This document shows, one piece after another, positions 13,183-25,100 of a stretch of 64,000 nt of DNA. The translations under genes and the position numbers were made by a program. Under the pieces are notes generated by a model. That model was not told where the DNA came from and made no database searches. It was given only the letters and a program-made list of their open reading frames with translations. The stretch is from positions 11,736,944 to 11,800,943 of the forward strand of contig VZDJ01006585.1 in NCBI GenBank assembly GCA_008694505.1, written 5' to 3'. Origin of the DNA: Cyanoderma ruficeps. Lineage: Eukaryota; Chordata; Aves; Passeriformes; Timaliidae. How positions within the stretch are numbered: the stretch's first letter is position 1; the number at the start of each line of letters is the position of its first letter.

Positions 13183-16100
13183 AAGAAGCATCTTGGTTTT
13201 GGTTTGTTTGCTGTTTTTTTGGGGTTTTTTTTAACAACTTTGTCTTGGAGATACAAACGTGAGAGTAGCTACAATGAAAGATCCCAAATGACATAAAAAT
13301 TATTCAATTCTAATCCTTCAGCAATATCATGATACAGTTTTTTGAGCCCTTTCCCCCCGCTTCTTCTTATTTTCCATTTGCTTCTCTAGTTTTGAGGCAG
13401 TGCTCCCCCACTGGCCTCTCCAGGCTGCCAAAGACAAGGGAAATGAAGTGGAGGCATTTACACCCTCCTCCCCATACTAACTGGTTGCCCTTCATCCTGA
13501 CATCGAAACACCTCAAACAGGACACTTCTAGGACAAGCATGGGACCTAAGTTAGCCTGAAGATTCTGAAGGAGGTGAAACATTATTTATTCTATAACTAG
13601 AAACTAGAATATTTGGAGGTCCCAATACACCTGGCAGATCCTAGTGCTACAGACTTCACCCTGGCCAAAGTGTTCTAGGGTCTCTGAGGAATTTCACAAA
13701 GCCCTGATGATTCTTGTCTGAAATGTTAAATGATGTTAGGATACTTGAAGAATCACAAAAGTCTCAAAGAGCATTAAAAGATTCTGGTGTAGCCCATCAG
13801 TTTTTCAGTACTGATGGGCTATACCAAACATTTCTGAAGTTGATGTCATCCAGCACTCGCACATAGATTACACTACAATCTGAAAATCAAATAAAAGCCC
13901 AGAGCAAACCCCTGATAAAACACAAAATAATAACTATGGGATGGCTCATTAACCTCCAGAGTTCCTACGAGGTTGGAGATCTCTGAAATGTCTGTCCTTC
14001 TACAGTGCCTGCAAGCCCAATATGAGACTTAATGAGTCCTCTGTATCAACACACAAAGAAAGAAATGTTCTCTCATTTAGGATTCATCTAGCTGTCCTTT
14101 TACCACTCTAAAGATACAGTTATGCCAGAGACTTAACTGCAACTTTATAGAACAGTGTTCTCTTTCAGTAAAATTAATAAGGCCACCAACTTTTTAACAA
14201 TTAAAAAATAATGCTTTTATGCAGTTGAGAGAAAAACTTACAAATTAAATTTATTCTAGGATCCATTTTTATCACTATTTTTTCCAAGAAAAATAAAATC
14301 AATAAGAGGAAGGTTGTTTTTTTTTTTTTTAATGTGATCAGCAGATCTTAACACTTCAAAGAGCTGAGGTTCACTTCACTGAGTTGTAGCTCATGACAAG
14401 AAAATCTTCTGAAGATGATTATTTATGCACTGATAATTCCAAATATAGTATGTTCAATATCTACTGTAATAGTAATTTTACGTACAGTTTGGTTTATTTT
14501 ATTTCTTTTTCAGAATTATGTTGTAAAGTTACTCTATCAAACTAAGACAAAAGAAATGCAAAGGACTCTAAAAGCAAAGTGAACAATCTGTTACATAAAA
14601 AAAAATATTTTGGAAAGTAACTGCTGTGGGAATGAGTATTGGATGAACACCCTGTAGGTGTACCTGGAAAAGGGTTACAATCATTTCAGTCCTTCTCAAA
14701 AATACTGAGCAAAAGTTTTGGTCCCAATACTATGGTCTAGATGGGTTCCTCTTAATTTCCAGACTCAAGCTAAACCACTAAGCTGCCTCTCACTAAACAT
14801 GGCAAAACCCAAAAAACTGATTGGGTATATTTCATTTTCTTTGCAAAAATCTGGCCATAACAGCTGTCCTCAACATTGCATTATCAGGAATAAATTACTG
14901 CACAAAACAAAATGGAAGGTTTGTGTTGTACATTTTCATAGGTTTTTTCATCTTATCTTCAAAAATTTCCTTTCTAAAAGTAAAAAATTTCAAGTTAGAA
15001 GTTACTTGATACATTTGTGTATACAAAATCACAATTAATAATACTATCTAGAGCTTAAGGTGGATAAACAGATTAAGACAGAAAAAATGTAATTTTATCA
15101 TGGAGGAAAATTGGCTATTGAAATTAATGTGTTTGAGTCAGAGAGCAACATTTATGCATGTACTGTGGTACATACTGGATAGTTACTTATCCCTTAAAAA
15201 TCTTGGCTTTTATTTGGACTGCTAAGTAATTTTCGCATCAAGTTCTACTGCAAGAATTAGGCTGACTCCAAAGCATGCTCTTCGCACCAGGTTTCAGCAT
15301 TAGCTAAATTTTACCTATTTGCACAAACCTGCAATTTGATCAACAGATAAAGGCAAGAGAGTTTCATCAGAAATGACACACAGCCTAATAAAGAGACATG
15401 CAAGGTTTAAGAAGAACAGAGGACATGCAAAAAGTCTTCTCCTGCTACACATCCTCCAAATAAACAATGGAATCAATGACCTTATTTAGGTAGGTTACTT
15501 TCAGTTATTGCAAGGCTGATAGGACTCCTGCCTCCCATTCACTTCTAAGATTTAGTGGAAAGATTATACATTGTCTGGAGGATGGTAAAAGGATTGCAAA
15601 TATGACACCAATGGAAGGATTAATACAGTATGTTTTCTGAAATACAAAGTCATAAACTGCAATAGTTATTAGTTGCTTGGTATTTTGTTTTTGGGTGGTG
15701 TTTTTGCTTTGTTTGCCTGTAATTGCATGCTAGTCAAAACACTATTTTAATGGAATTAATAGAATTATGAAAGCTACAGCCCTGCTGCATTCTCTAGCAT
15801 ATGTTGTCAGCTCTTCCAGGTTTAGCTTGGGGAGACTGATTTCATCCTCGTGTTATGCGGGACTGTGATAAGTTACTATTATCTAGGCTCAGAATTACCT
15901 GTGTGATGATGCGAATAGCCTGGATTTCAGATGTCCAAGGCTGAAACAGCATTTTCACTGGTTTCACTTGCTATGCTGCCTACAGCAAGTTAGCACCTGA
16001 CATAGTCAACCAAGCAACAGCAAGCAGTTCATGGGATTCAAACAACAAAGTTTAAAAAATAACTAAAAAAGCTCTGTCTGCTGGCAATAGCCTTATGCTA

Positions 16101-17002
16101 TTTAGATATTGCTGACTTAAAGGTATTTTTCACATCTTGGACTACATTTATAGTCTCTCTAAAAATCTTACATTTTCTATTCCTTATAAAATGCTGCAGC
16201 TGTACTTTAATCTATTGAAATCTCACAAATAACTCAGATATCTTTGCCATAACATTTAGTTATCACTGGTTTAGCAAAATGTCTGCCAGTGCTTATGGTA
16301 CACTAGCAACCTTGCCATCACTGACAATCTCTATTAGAAGAAGTAAATTTTTCTTCTAAGTTGTCTGGTTGCAAAACATATAGCAGATTACTTTACAAGA
16401 GCATCTGATGCTCTATATCCTTTTACTTATATCCAATAAAAGCATTGATAAATTCATCCTGAAGAATATATATTGTAAATTGAAAGATTTAACCTAACTC
16501 CCAGATACATTCTTTCACATTGTTTCCTTGCTATATACACACAGCAAAGCCAAATCTCTCCTGCAGCTCTAGTCTTCCTTTAAGTTCCTTAATGCAGGTT
16601 TAATACATTTTCAGCATTGTAAATCTCAGTCTACTGCAGCCAGATAGCTTCTACTCCCTGTGACTAATAGTAAATATGAGTAGTAGTAGATAGTATTTAC
16701 CATCATGTTCAACACTTTTGTCCCACCTGAAGACAAAAGTATATCCAGAACTATATTCTCCTGGTTCTCAACATTTCCATTCTTCGGCTCATACGCAGCC
16801 TGCAAATTTCACATGAAATGGTAAGACCTTATTCTGCTTCAGACATTTGAGAAAATTTTAAAGACTCACTGAAAATTCCCTATCTGACCGCTCTTAAGTG
16901 CTTTAAACCATCTACAGCCATTCCCATGTGTCCTGTCTCAGGGAGAATATCTGCAAAGCATTTATTCTTTAAAATTGCAGCAGGAGTAGACCTAAAGGGA
17001 TT
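13183..17002. other. AT-rich sequence, no gene seen
   Basis: Besides the hairpin at 13786-13825 I see no gene or recognisable repeat. The largest open frame, near 14.7-15.0 kb, has no supporting exon signals. Confidence 0.55.
13785..13826. repeat. Near-perfect 16-bp hairpin
   Basis: The arm GGTGTAGCCCATCAG (13786-13800) pairs with CTGATGGGCTATACC (13811-13825) across a 10-base loop, with a single G-T mismatch that would be a G-U wobble in RNA. One further T-A pair extends the stem. The stem is shorter than a usual pre-miRNA. It could be a folded transcript element or the relic of an inverted-repeat transposon. Confidence 0.75.
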
Positions 17003-17072
17003 AAAAAAAAAAAAAAACAAACCAACCAAACAAACAAACCCCCCAAAAACAAAAAACAAACAAACAAAAAAG
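17003..17072. repeat. A-rich (CAAA)n low-complexity tract
   Basis: Poly(A) runs into CAAA/CCAA units and then more A-rich sequence. It lies upstream of the old CR1 and the assembly gap, and is a simple low-complexity repeat. Confidence 0.8.
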
Positions 17073-17455
17073 TAAGATTGCCACATAAGTTCTTGTTAGA
17101 TTAATTTTAACATGACCATGTTAATATCATGCTGCAGGATGCTTTCTTGTCTCATGGTAGAACAGGTAAGACTGAAAACTTCTAAATGTAATAAACCTAT
17201 TCCAGAATAGTAAAGGTCCCCTTTTAGTACACTAGAGGATCAGGAACATTCACGTCATCAAATACTATGACTGATTGATGATGCCAAAGTGATTTCCAAC
17301 TGCTGAAATGTTCACTTCCATTGTGTGTGAATAATGAGGGGCTGAATGTGTCACTCAGCAAACAAAACTGTCAAGTCTCTTCAGTTTGACTTTCCCTGGT
17401 TTAGGCTTGAATGCCTTTTTTTTTTTTTTCCCTTATGTTTAAATAATGTGCATTT

Positions 17456-17496
17456 NNNNNNNNNNNNNNNNNNNNNNNNNNNNNNNNNNNNNNNNN
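17456..17496. other. Assembly gap (41 N)
   Basis: A run of 41 N is followed by a poly(A) run. The gap lies between a T-rich stretch and the start of the CR1 relic, so sequence of unknown length is missing here. Confidence 0.95.
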
Positions 17497-17559
17497 AAAA
17501 AAAAAAAAAAAAGAAAATCCCTTCTGTGGAAATTTAAACCGGTCTACTGGGAGGACAAA

Positions 17560-19140
17560 ACATAATTAAAATATCTGCATCCTGCTCTAATCAAACTGAA
17601 TCTCTTCAAAGTGACTAAGAGGACGACAAAGGAAAGTGTTATTCTGCTATCCAAGATAGGAAAAAAGTTACTAACAGATGTGAAGGCCAAAGCATTTAAT
17701 GTCTTTTTTGCATTAGTTTTAATTAAAAAGGTCAACAATGAGAAGGTGACTAGCATAATTAATACAAAAAAACAAAAGAAGGATTTCAATTAAAAAATAC
17801 AGACAGAAAAGGTTATAGACTACTTAAGTAAATTAGTTTTCAGAGCAGATGTGCCTGATGAACTTTCTCCTAGGGTACTTAGAGAATTGATAAAGTCATC
17901 TCAGAATCATATTGCCATCAGGAAAGCAATCTGCAAAGCACACATGAGGTATCAATAAAATGGAAAAAGCAAAACCATAATATTCATCTTTAAAAAAAGT
18001 GGAAATTTAGAAATAACTTTTTTTTTGTCACCTATTAGGTCCTAGAAACCACATGATTTTTAAGTAGCTGTAATTATGAAAATGACATAAGAATGGTCAA
18101 AAGTCAATTAATTAAGAATTAATCATTTAAGAACAAATCTAGTCAACAGAATTCAGTGTCTCCACAAAATGGTAACAGACCTTGTGGAGAGGAGAGTTGC
18201 AAGCAAGGTCATTTATGTTTCTACCCTTTCCCTCACAGAAAATCCTCATGCACATAAAAAAGGAAAAAAAATGTCAAAATGCTAAAAATATTGTGTGGGT
18301 TCAAAACTGATTAGGCAACTGTACACAAAGTGTAATCATGACTATGCTGTTGCTTAAAATTACTTAACAGGTTTATTTGAAGTTTAACAAAAAAAGCCAT
18401 GAAGAGAGTCTTATTGTCTTAAGTGATTATTGCACTTAAAGACTACACATAAGTACTAGACCTGCCAGCATGTTGAAAGGTCAGCCAGAATGCAAATTTC
18501 TGAAGGGCAGGAGCAAATCTAGATACCACAACTGTATAAGTAGAGATTTCTCAGAGAAGAAACCAGAGATTCAATCTCAATCAAATCTGGAAATGAATCA
18601 AAAGTGTCATTCTGTTGCAAGAAACATCCCTTGGATATGTAAAACTGAAAAGTACTTGCATGCTACAAAAAATAAATCTTCTGCTTCACTCCAGGTTTTG
18701 GGAAAACTCGAGATGGATTGTTTCTATCCTGTTTGGAGCATCTCAAAGACATAGAAATGAATAGGAACAAGTCAAAAGGAAAACTATCATGAGTCTGACC
18801 AAGAAGGAAAGATTTGAGATATAATGTGATTGTTAAAGCTTAAAGAATAGGAGGCTGAAGATAAAGACAATAGCAATCTTATAAAGTATAAAAGGTAGAT
18901 CTAAAGAGGAATGTCTTATCTGTGATAAAAAGCTAGTGAAATCAGGTTGTGCCACTATGGTGAAAACATTTCTGATAGTTAGATAGATTACTGCAACACT
19001 AAAACAGATTGTTAAACAAGCCTTGGAGTTCCCACAGTTAGGTGTCTTTAAGAAACAAACATCTATCAGGAATGACCTAGGTATCCTAATCCTGCTTTGG
19101 AAGGGACTGCATCATCAACCATATTATTCCAACCCCGTCT
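17560..19140 (+). mobile_element. Ancient, heavily eroded CR1 LINE (3' half)
   Basis: The block follows the order of an old CR1 element. Near 17640-17730 the translated text (LLSKIGKKLLTD ... KAFNVFFALV) matches the CR1 ORF2 segment usually read as LLN-G-LVTD then NAFFASVF, upstream of the reverse transcriptase. At 17848-17910 the DNA resembles the CR1 stretch encoding the start of the RT domain (GATGAACTTTCTCCTAGGGT). Near 18800-19120 it resembles the 3' region (GGAGGCTGAAGATAAAGACA ... TCTATCAGGAATGACCTAGG). Frames are broken by many stops and indels and parts are unalignable by eye, for example 18190-18780. It is a non-functional fossil that resembles the CR1 types shared with turtles and crocodilians more than the younger avian copies. 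Limits are approximate. Confidence 0.7.
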
Positions 19141-22100
19141 TTGTTGTTTTTTTTTTCCCCCAGTTCAAACAGAAGAGAACTTTCAAAGAGAAATTCCTGT
19201 GTTCTTTTACAAACAGTCTACCAGAAATATTAGCTGTGCACTTAAGAATTGCTATAAATCATTTCTGCAGAGTCAAGCTCTCACCTCTGTAATGCCATAG
19301 GTAGCTATCTATATCTGAAATTATGGAACTCCAGAATTCTTTGCTACTTTCTAAACCACTACTTGATCAGACCATTTGTTTTCAGATTGGAGAATAAATC
19401 AGGTTCAGACAGGTTCAAATTTCACTGAAAAATTGCAGGAGTGATTTGAATATTGTATTTTAAAGCTCATGCATACAGTTTGAATACAAAACTCAAAAGT
19501 GAGTATAGGAAATTCAGTTATGAAAGTAGAAATTTCTGCAAAAACTGATGTTATAAAAATACTTGCACACAGAATGAAGTGATAATGAGACATACATCAG
19601 AAAAAAATTATAGCAGACAACATGAATGGAAAACATATTTAAACTCAAAAGGACACCTGTGCCAGTGTTAAAAATGATTTATTACACGAATTGCAGGTCA
19701 GAGCAGACAATACATGCCTACAAGAATAAAACAAGAAAGGGTCTCTTTCCACTCAAAATTGGACTATTACAAGCATTTCTAAATCAGTGTCTCATCTAGT
19801 GCAGTACAATTAACTCAAATTAGCATACTATAAACAGCACTATTAAGAAATTTAAAAGCTTTGACTAAATGAAGAAAAATTCAGCTATAGTCATCACACA
19901 AATCTTAATTAAGGCTGCTTTCTCTGACATACAAAAAGAAAACAAAAACACAACCCTTGGACAAGTTGCTGCTATTCTCAGGCGAATCAATCACAGAACA
20001 TGCCTTAGCTTTGCTGGCAACTGCAGGTCATCAGTTAGGTCACCAAGGTCAATTACAAAATAACCTTTTGTGTGTGTGTAGCCAATCATTTCTGGCTTCA
20101 CATTCTCATTGTTAGTCCAGTATTACAATAACTGGACTAACTTTCAATAATTTGTGCAGGCATATAAATGCATGGTACAGCACACCATTTCAGAACACTA
20201 ACTGCAAACAACAAAATGTATGTTCTTTTTTACATTTCCAATCAAGTTTGGTATTTCTGATTATAGGTCACCAACACATTCTTAATTTTTAATTTAAGTG
20301 CACAGTATCTATTTTCAGACTATTTCAACCATTTCACAAGTAGACAACAGTATTTTATTGATATACTCCATATTTTTTTATTACAGTGTCCTCCTTGATA
20401 AGAAAGGCTCAAAAAAGTCAATTTCTATCCTGTAATTTTCTATCTTCCCATTTTTACATAATTGAAACATTCAGAGGGGACTACCATGCAAATCTTACAC
20501 TAAAGAAAAATTTTTGCAAGGAAAGTGATAGTGTACAATAGCATGGCCATGTCTAAAATATGGCTTGACTATTTAGTATACCAAAATTAGAAAGTACTAT
20601 TCAGAAAAAAATATAACTATAAATCTGATTAATGTGATGTGGTGACTTCCAACATAGGTAGGAACATACACTGGATTCCAGATTTATCACTGTTCCCCAG
20701 ATTCCCTATCCCATACACTGAGCCATGAAGAGGAAGCAATGGGTGGAGAAAATGCTGAGGCGTTTTCTGAATAGAGCAAAACACAGGTAAAAGAAAGTTT
20801 TATGCCCATTAAGGATTTCTTTCACTCAGGATTGAAGAACCTACAGTAGCAAAGGATTTAGTGGCATCCTTTATTCTCAGTGTTGCATGAAAGCACCCAC
20901 TCTAGACCATGAGAACTGCACGCTGCAAATGAATTCTGCGTGGGCAATTGCAAACTTTTGCTGGGTCTTTTGTTAAGAGCATTTTCTTAATGATTCTAAG
21001 AGCTGAAAATTCTCTGGAACGCTTTTATTCCCGCGAACAAAATAACTGAAGAATAATGCGACTGTATAGTTGTATTATCCTATGCAGATGAACTAGTCTT
21101 TTACCGTCTAGATCAGAGAAAATGTGAAGATATGCTCTAAAACACTCAGTGTTTAATATTCTGCCACAAAACAGTGAATAGCTCTTATTGTAGCCTTGAC
21201 CAAAATCAATCACATAAGAAAATTAGGAGCATTCTCTTTACATTGTTTCTATATATCTACAATTTCCTTATATTTATCAGTTTAAATTACTGTGCTCTAA
21301 GACTGTGACAGAAAGATCACGTTCAACAGGTGGCAAATCCTATCAAAGAAAATAACTGATATTTAAGATACAGTGATATTTAGTTCTGTTGTACAGCCAA
21401 GCCTATGAAATTCAACATATTTTGTTCTGCTCTGATCTACATCAATACAATGTTATACTGAGTTCCTCCTAGTCAAATACCTGATAAATGGATTGGTTAC
21501 AAGAAGCAATTGACTATAAAGCAAGCCTCTGAACACATTTTCATTGCATTTGTCACTACAATAAATGAATAAATCTTTCAAATCACTACTCTGGTGCATT
21601 CCCAAAAACCCTCACCATGCAACCTGACCTGCAGTACTCTGAGCCATGGATTGTCTCTTTGATAAAACCCAAGCATGTTAATTGTCTTGATTTGTCTTTC
21701 ATCCTCAGTAATTACTTTTGCTCCATATGGTCACAAGTTAAGTGTCTTCTATTTGCATACAAAAATACAGCATTTTTTTCTGATATCAAAACTGCCCACA
21801 TTTTGCATCATGCAAGAAGCTGTATTACCAAGTCAAGCACAGTTGTGTGGGCTCGGCAACATCATCGGAACTTTTGATAGAAGTTTCCTTTGTTCACTAT
21901 TACAGACAAAAATAGTGGAACAGACAGTATTAAAAAAAAATATTTTCTCAGCTTTTTACATGATTCTTGGGATTCTCACTTCTCTGTTCCCTGCTTAGAG
22001 GAACAGGCACTGATCATTCAGAACATTAGGTCCATGCAAGACCAATTCAGTCTCTTGCCTGTGGACCCGGTAGGTGGAAAGGCAAGACCAAAAAGAGCAG

Positions 22101-25100
22101 GAATATTAAACCTATTGATAATAAAACAGTGCCCCCTCCTCCTCCAGTTTCATCTCATGCTTATGCTACTTTAAGCTTGTCTTCCTACAAAGACCAATTT
22201 ATCTATTTCTTGTTTTATTTGATGTTACAAAAAATGGAGGTAAAATAGTGAGAACAAGAAAATTTGGGAAAAAATCATGATGTATACAATAAGCAAAGAA
22301 AAGCCATTTTATGCTTGCTATAGTGTTTTATAAACAGGGGAGGGAAGCTGCCACTTTTGGGCCTGTCAATGGAGGGGGAAAAAAAATAAAGGTATGCTAC
22401 AAGTCTTACAACACCGTTTTATGAACAGTTAAAACTGGTCACCATAATTTCAGCTAATTCCTAGAGCAAAAAATTTCGCCCAAATCATTTACTGCCAGTC
22501 TGCAATACAGACAGGTTTTCCCAAAGGTTAATTTAATTTTCCCCAATTTAACTCACTTTCTAAAACCTACACAAATTTCAACAAGATTTCTGGAAACAAA
22601 TCACTAAAGCCTCAAACAGCTTTGTAATCATTCCCAGCACCCAGGTAGGAAGGACATTCAGGATTATGCCAATAATTATGCCAATATTTTACTATTAAAG
22701 TAGAGTTAAGCTAATAAACTTGGAAAACTGTTCCTACCAGCGTTTCTTTAAAATAAAAACAAAGATATCACTTTTTTGGGGTGGTTTGTTGTTGTTGTTT
22801 TTGTTTCTTTGTTTGTTTTTAATGATTTTGAATTCAAAGCTTAGATATAAACACTGTAGGTATAAACTTGTGACAGCAACCACTAAAATGCTGTGAGATA
22901 GAGCTAAAGGCAGATAGTTATTTTAAATAACTTGAACATGTGCGTTGATAAGCAAAAAGGGATTAAACACAGTGAAATATTGAAGAATAAATTTAATCTT
23001 TACTTTCCTTGTAATATATCAATTTAAGGAATAAAAATAATAGGCTATGGTTATGTACTTCAGCAATTATGCCATTATTAAATAGCACTCATTTCATACT
23101 CACCCTGTATCTCAGATTACAGATCACCACATTAGTAGATATTATACCAACTTTCCCTTGAGTTAACTTGAGCACATTTTTCACCCTGCAATACAGATAC
23201 AGCCTCTCACTATTATCTTCTATTAGCAGCTTTGCTCTCTCCCATCCAAGTGTGTATCTCTGTCAAACACACTCAAACACTAAAGGAACTTCTTAAGCTT
23301 TGGAAATAATGAAAGGATCAGACTGCTACTGTGGTGTTTTGAGACCCTCAGAGCAAATTCCTTGACTGAAAAGGCGAACAGAACATACTCTGAGCACTGC
23401 AACAGAGAATTAAAAAGAAAAAAAATCTATTATTTTTCAGTCTTCATCTTATAAAACGGCATTTTTCAATTACAACTCTCAGAAAAAGAGAAATTACCTA
23501 AAAATGAGACATCTGCCAGCATTTACCAGGACTCTTGAAAATCATCATAGGCTTTTCCTAAACAAAGGGTGAAACTGAAGCTGCCATATTCTGAACTTAG
23601 TGCTAATGGTTTTCATCTTCTGCACTGTAGGGCTAAAATTAATATTTAATGGAGGATCAGTGTAGGAAATTCTTTGGGGAAAGTAGTCCAAGAGATTCTT
23701 AAGAATCAATGTTTCCTTATGCATATTTATTTTTCCTCACCATGCTCTCAAAAATAGCAGAGTTTTTTGTTTTAAATCAAACCTTCACTTCTTCCCTTAA
23801 ATAAAAGGCCAAAGCAAGTACAGATTGTGAAGCTATTATATTCATGAAGAGAAAAAGAGAGGTTAATTCAAAATTCTATGGTCTGTTGAACCCAATATCC
23901 ACACGTTCCCCAAAGCAACAACAAACGCACCACGGAAACTCAATCAAGGCATCAAACCCACTCCAGCAAATGTGTTGTGCCAACCCATTATTAATGTTGC
24001 CTCTCAGGGAAATTCCGTATCAGCATGAACTTGCTGAAAATATTTTTCACAAATTCACATTATACCATTTCCTTGACATTAAATGCCAAAGACGGCAAAT
24101 TAGGAGAGGCCTGGGAGACAGAAGACATTCAAGGATGTGTCCTGTTCACAGAACTGAACTGATGAACAAATTGCACAAATACACTCCGAAAGGGTTTAAT
24201 ACACTGACATTAGCTTTTAGCGAATTTGACAGGTTATATAGATAAGAAAGTTGTCCTTGTGAAGGGAGCGTCTATGGACTCATTCTCCTGTATTCCTCCC
24301 CATGCCAATCACAGGAACAGGAGAGAAATATCAGGGAACCAACATAGCTGAATCCAGCCATTCAGCACAAGCATATGGAGCTTAATTGTGTTCCCTCGCA
24401 TCTTTTCCTACTGCCAAATAAAAACACCGTTGTTCTTGCTGAAGAATTCCCTTTCACGTCTCAAGGATCTCGGCCAACTCAGTTGTGAGAGTCACACTGC
24501 ATGCCTGAGTGGAAGCGAGGGGATCTCACGTCTTCAAATTCATACCCTCACCCTCTTTATGGCAATACAATTTGAATGCAGTAAGCACTGCTGAACACAC
24601 TGAGAAAGTTCATTCAGCCGGTGCTTACACAAAAAAAACCCAAAAAACCCAAACACGTCATATTACAATTTGTATGCAAGATACATGCATGCCATCTAAA
24701 AATGCATGCTAACTGCAACTCAGCCTCACAATTTGAGGTGGTAATGCAAACATCCACTTTCATAGATGAACAGCTGCAGTAGGTGGGAAAAGGAAGAAGG
24801 GAAATACTTTCCATAATGTGACCTAATTAAAACTGTACATAATAAAGGAAATTAATGGCAGAGATGTACAGATATTAAACACATTTTTTAAAGATTCACA
24901 ACCATGTTGGGATGTGAGTATTCCTTAGCAGGCTCTGTGAGATGAAAGAACATAAGAAGAAATTTCACAATAATTTTCTGTAATGTCAGTGACTGAATCA
25001 TTATGAAATTCCATATCATTATGTTTTTTTTAAAAAATATGCCACTTGATAAAACACCAACAATAATGCATATGAAGCCTATATAAGTCATTACAAGCTA

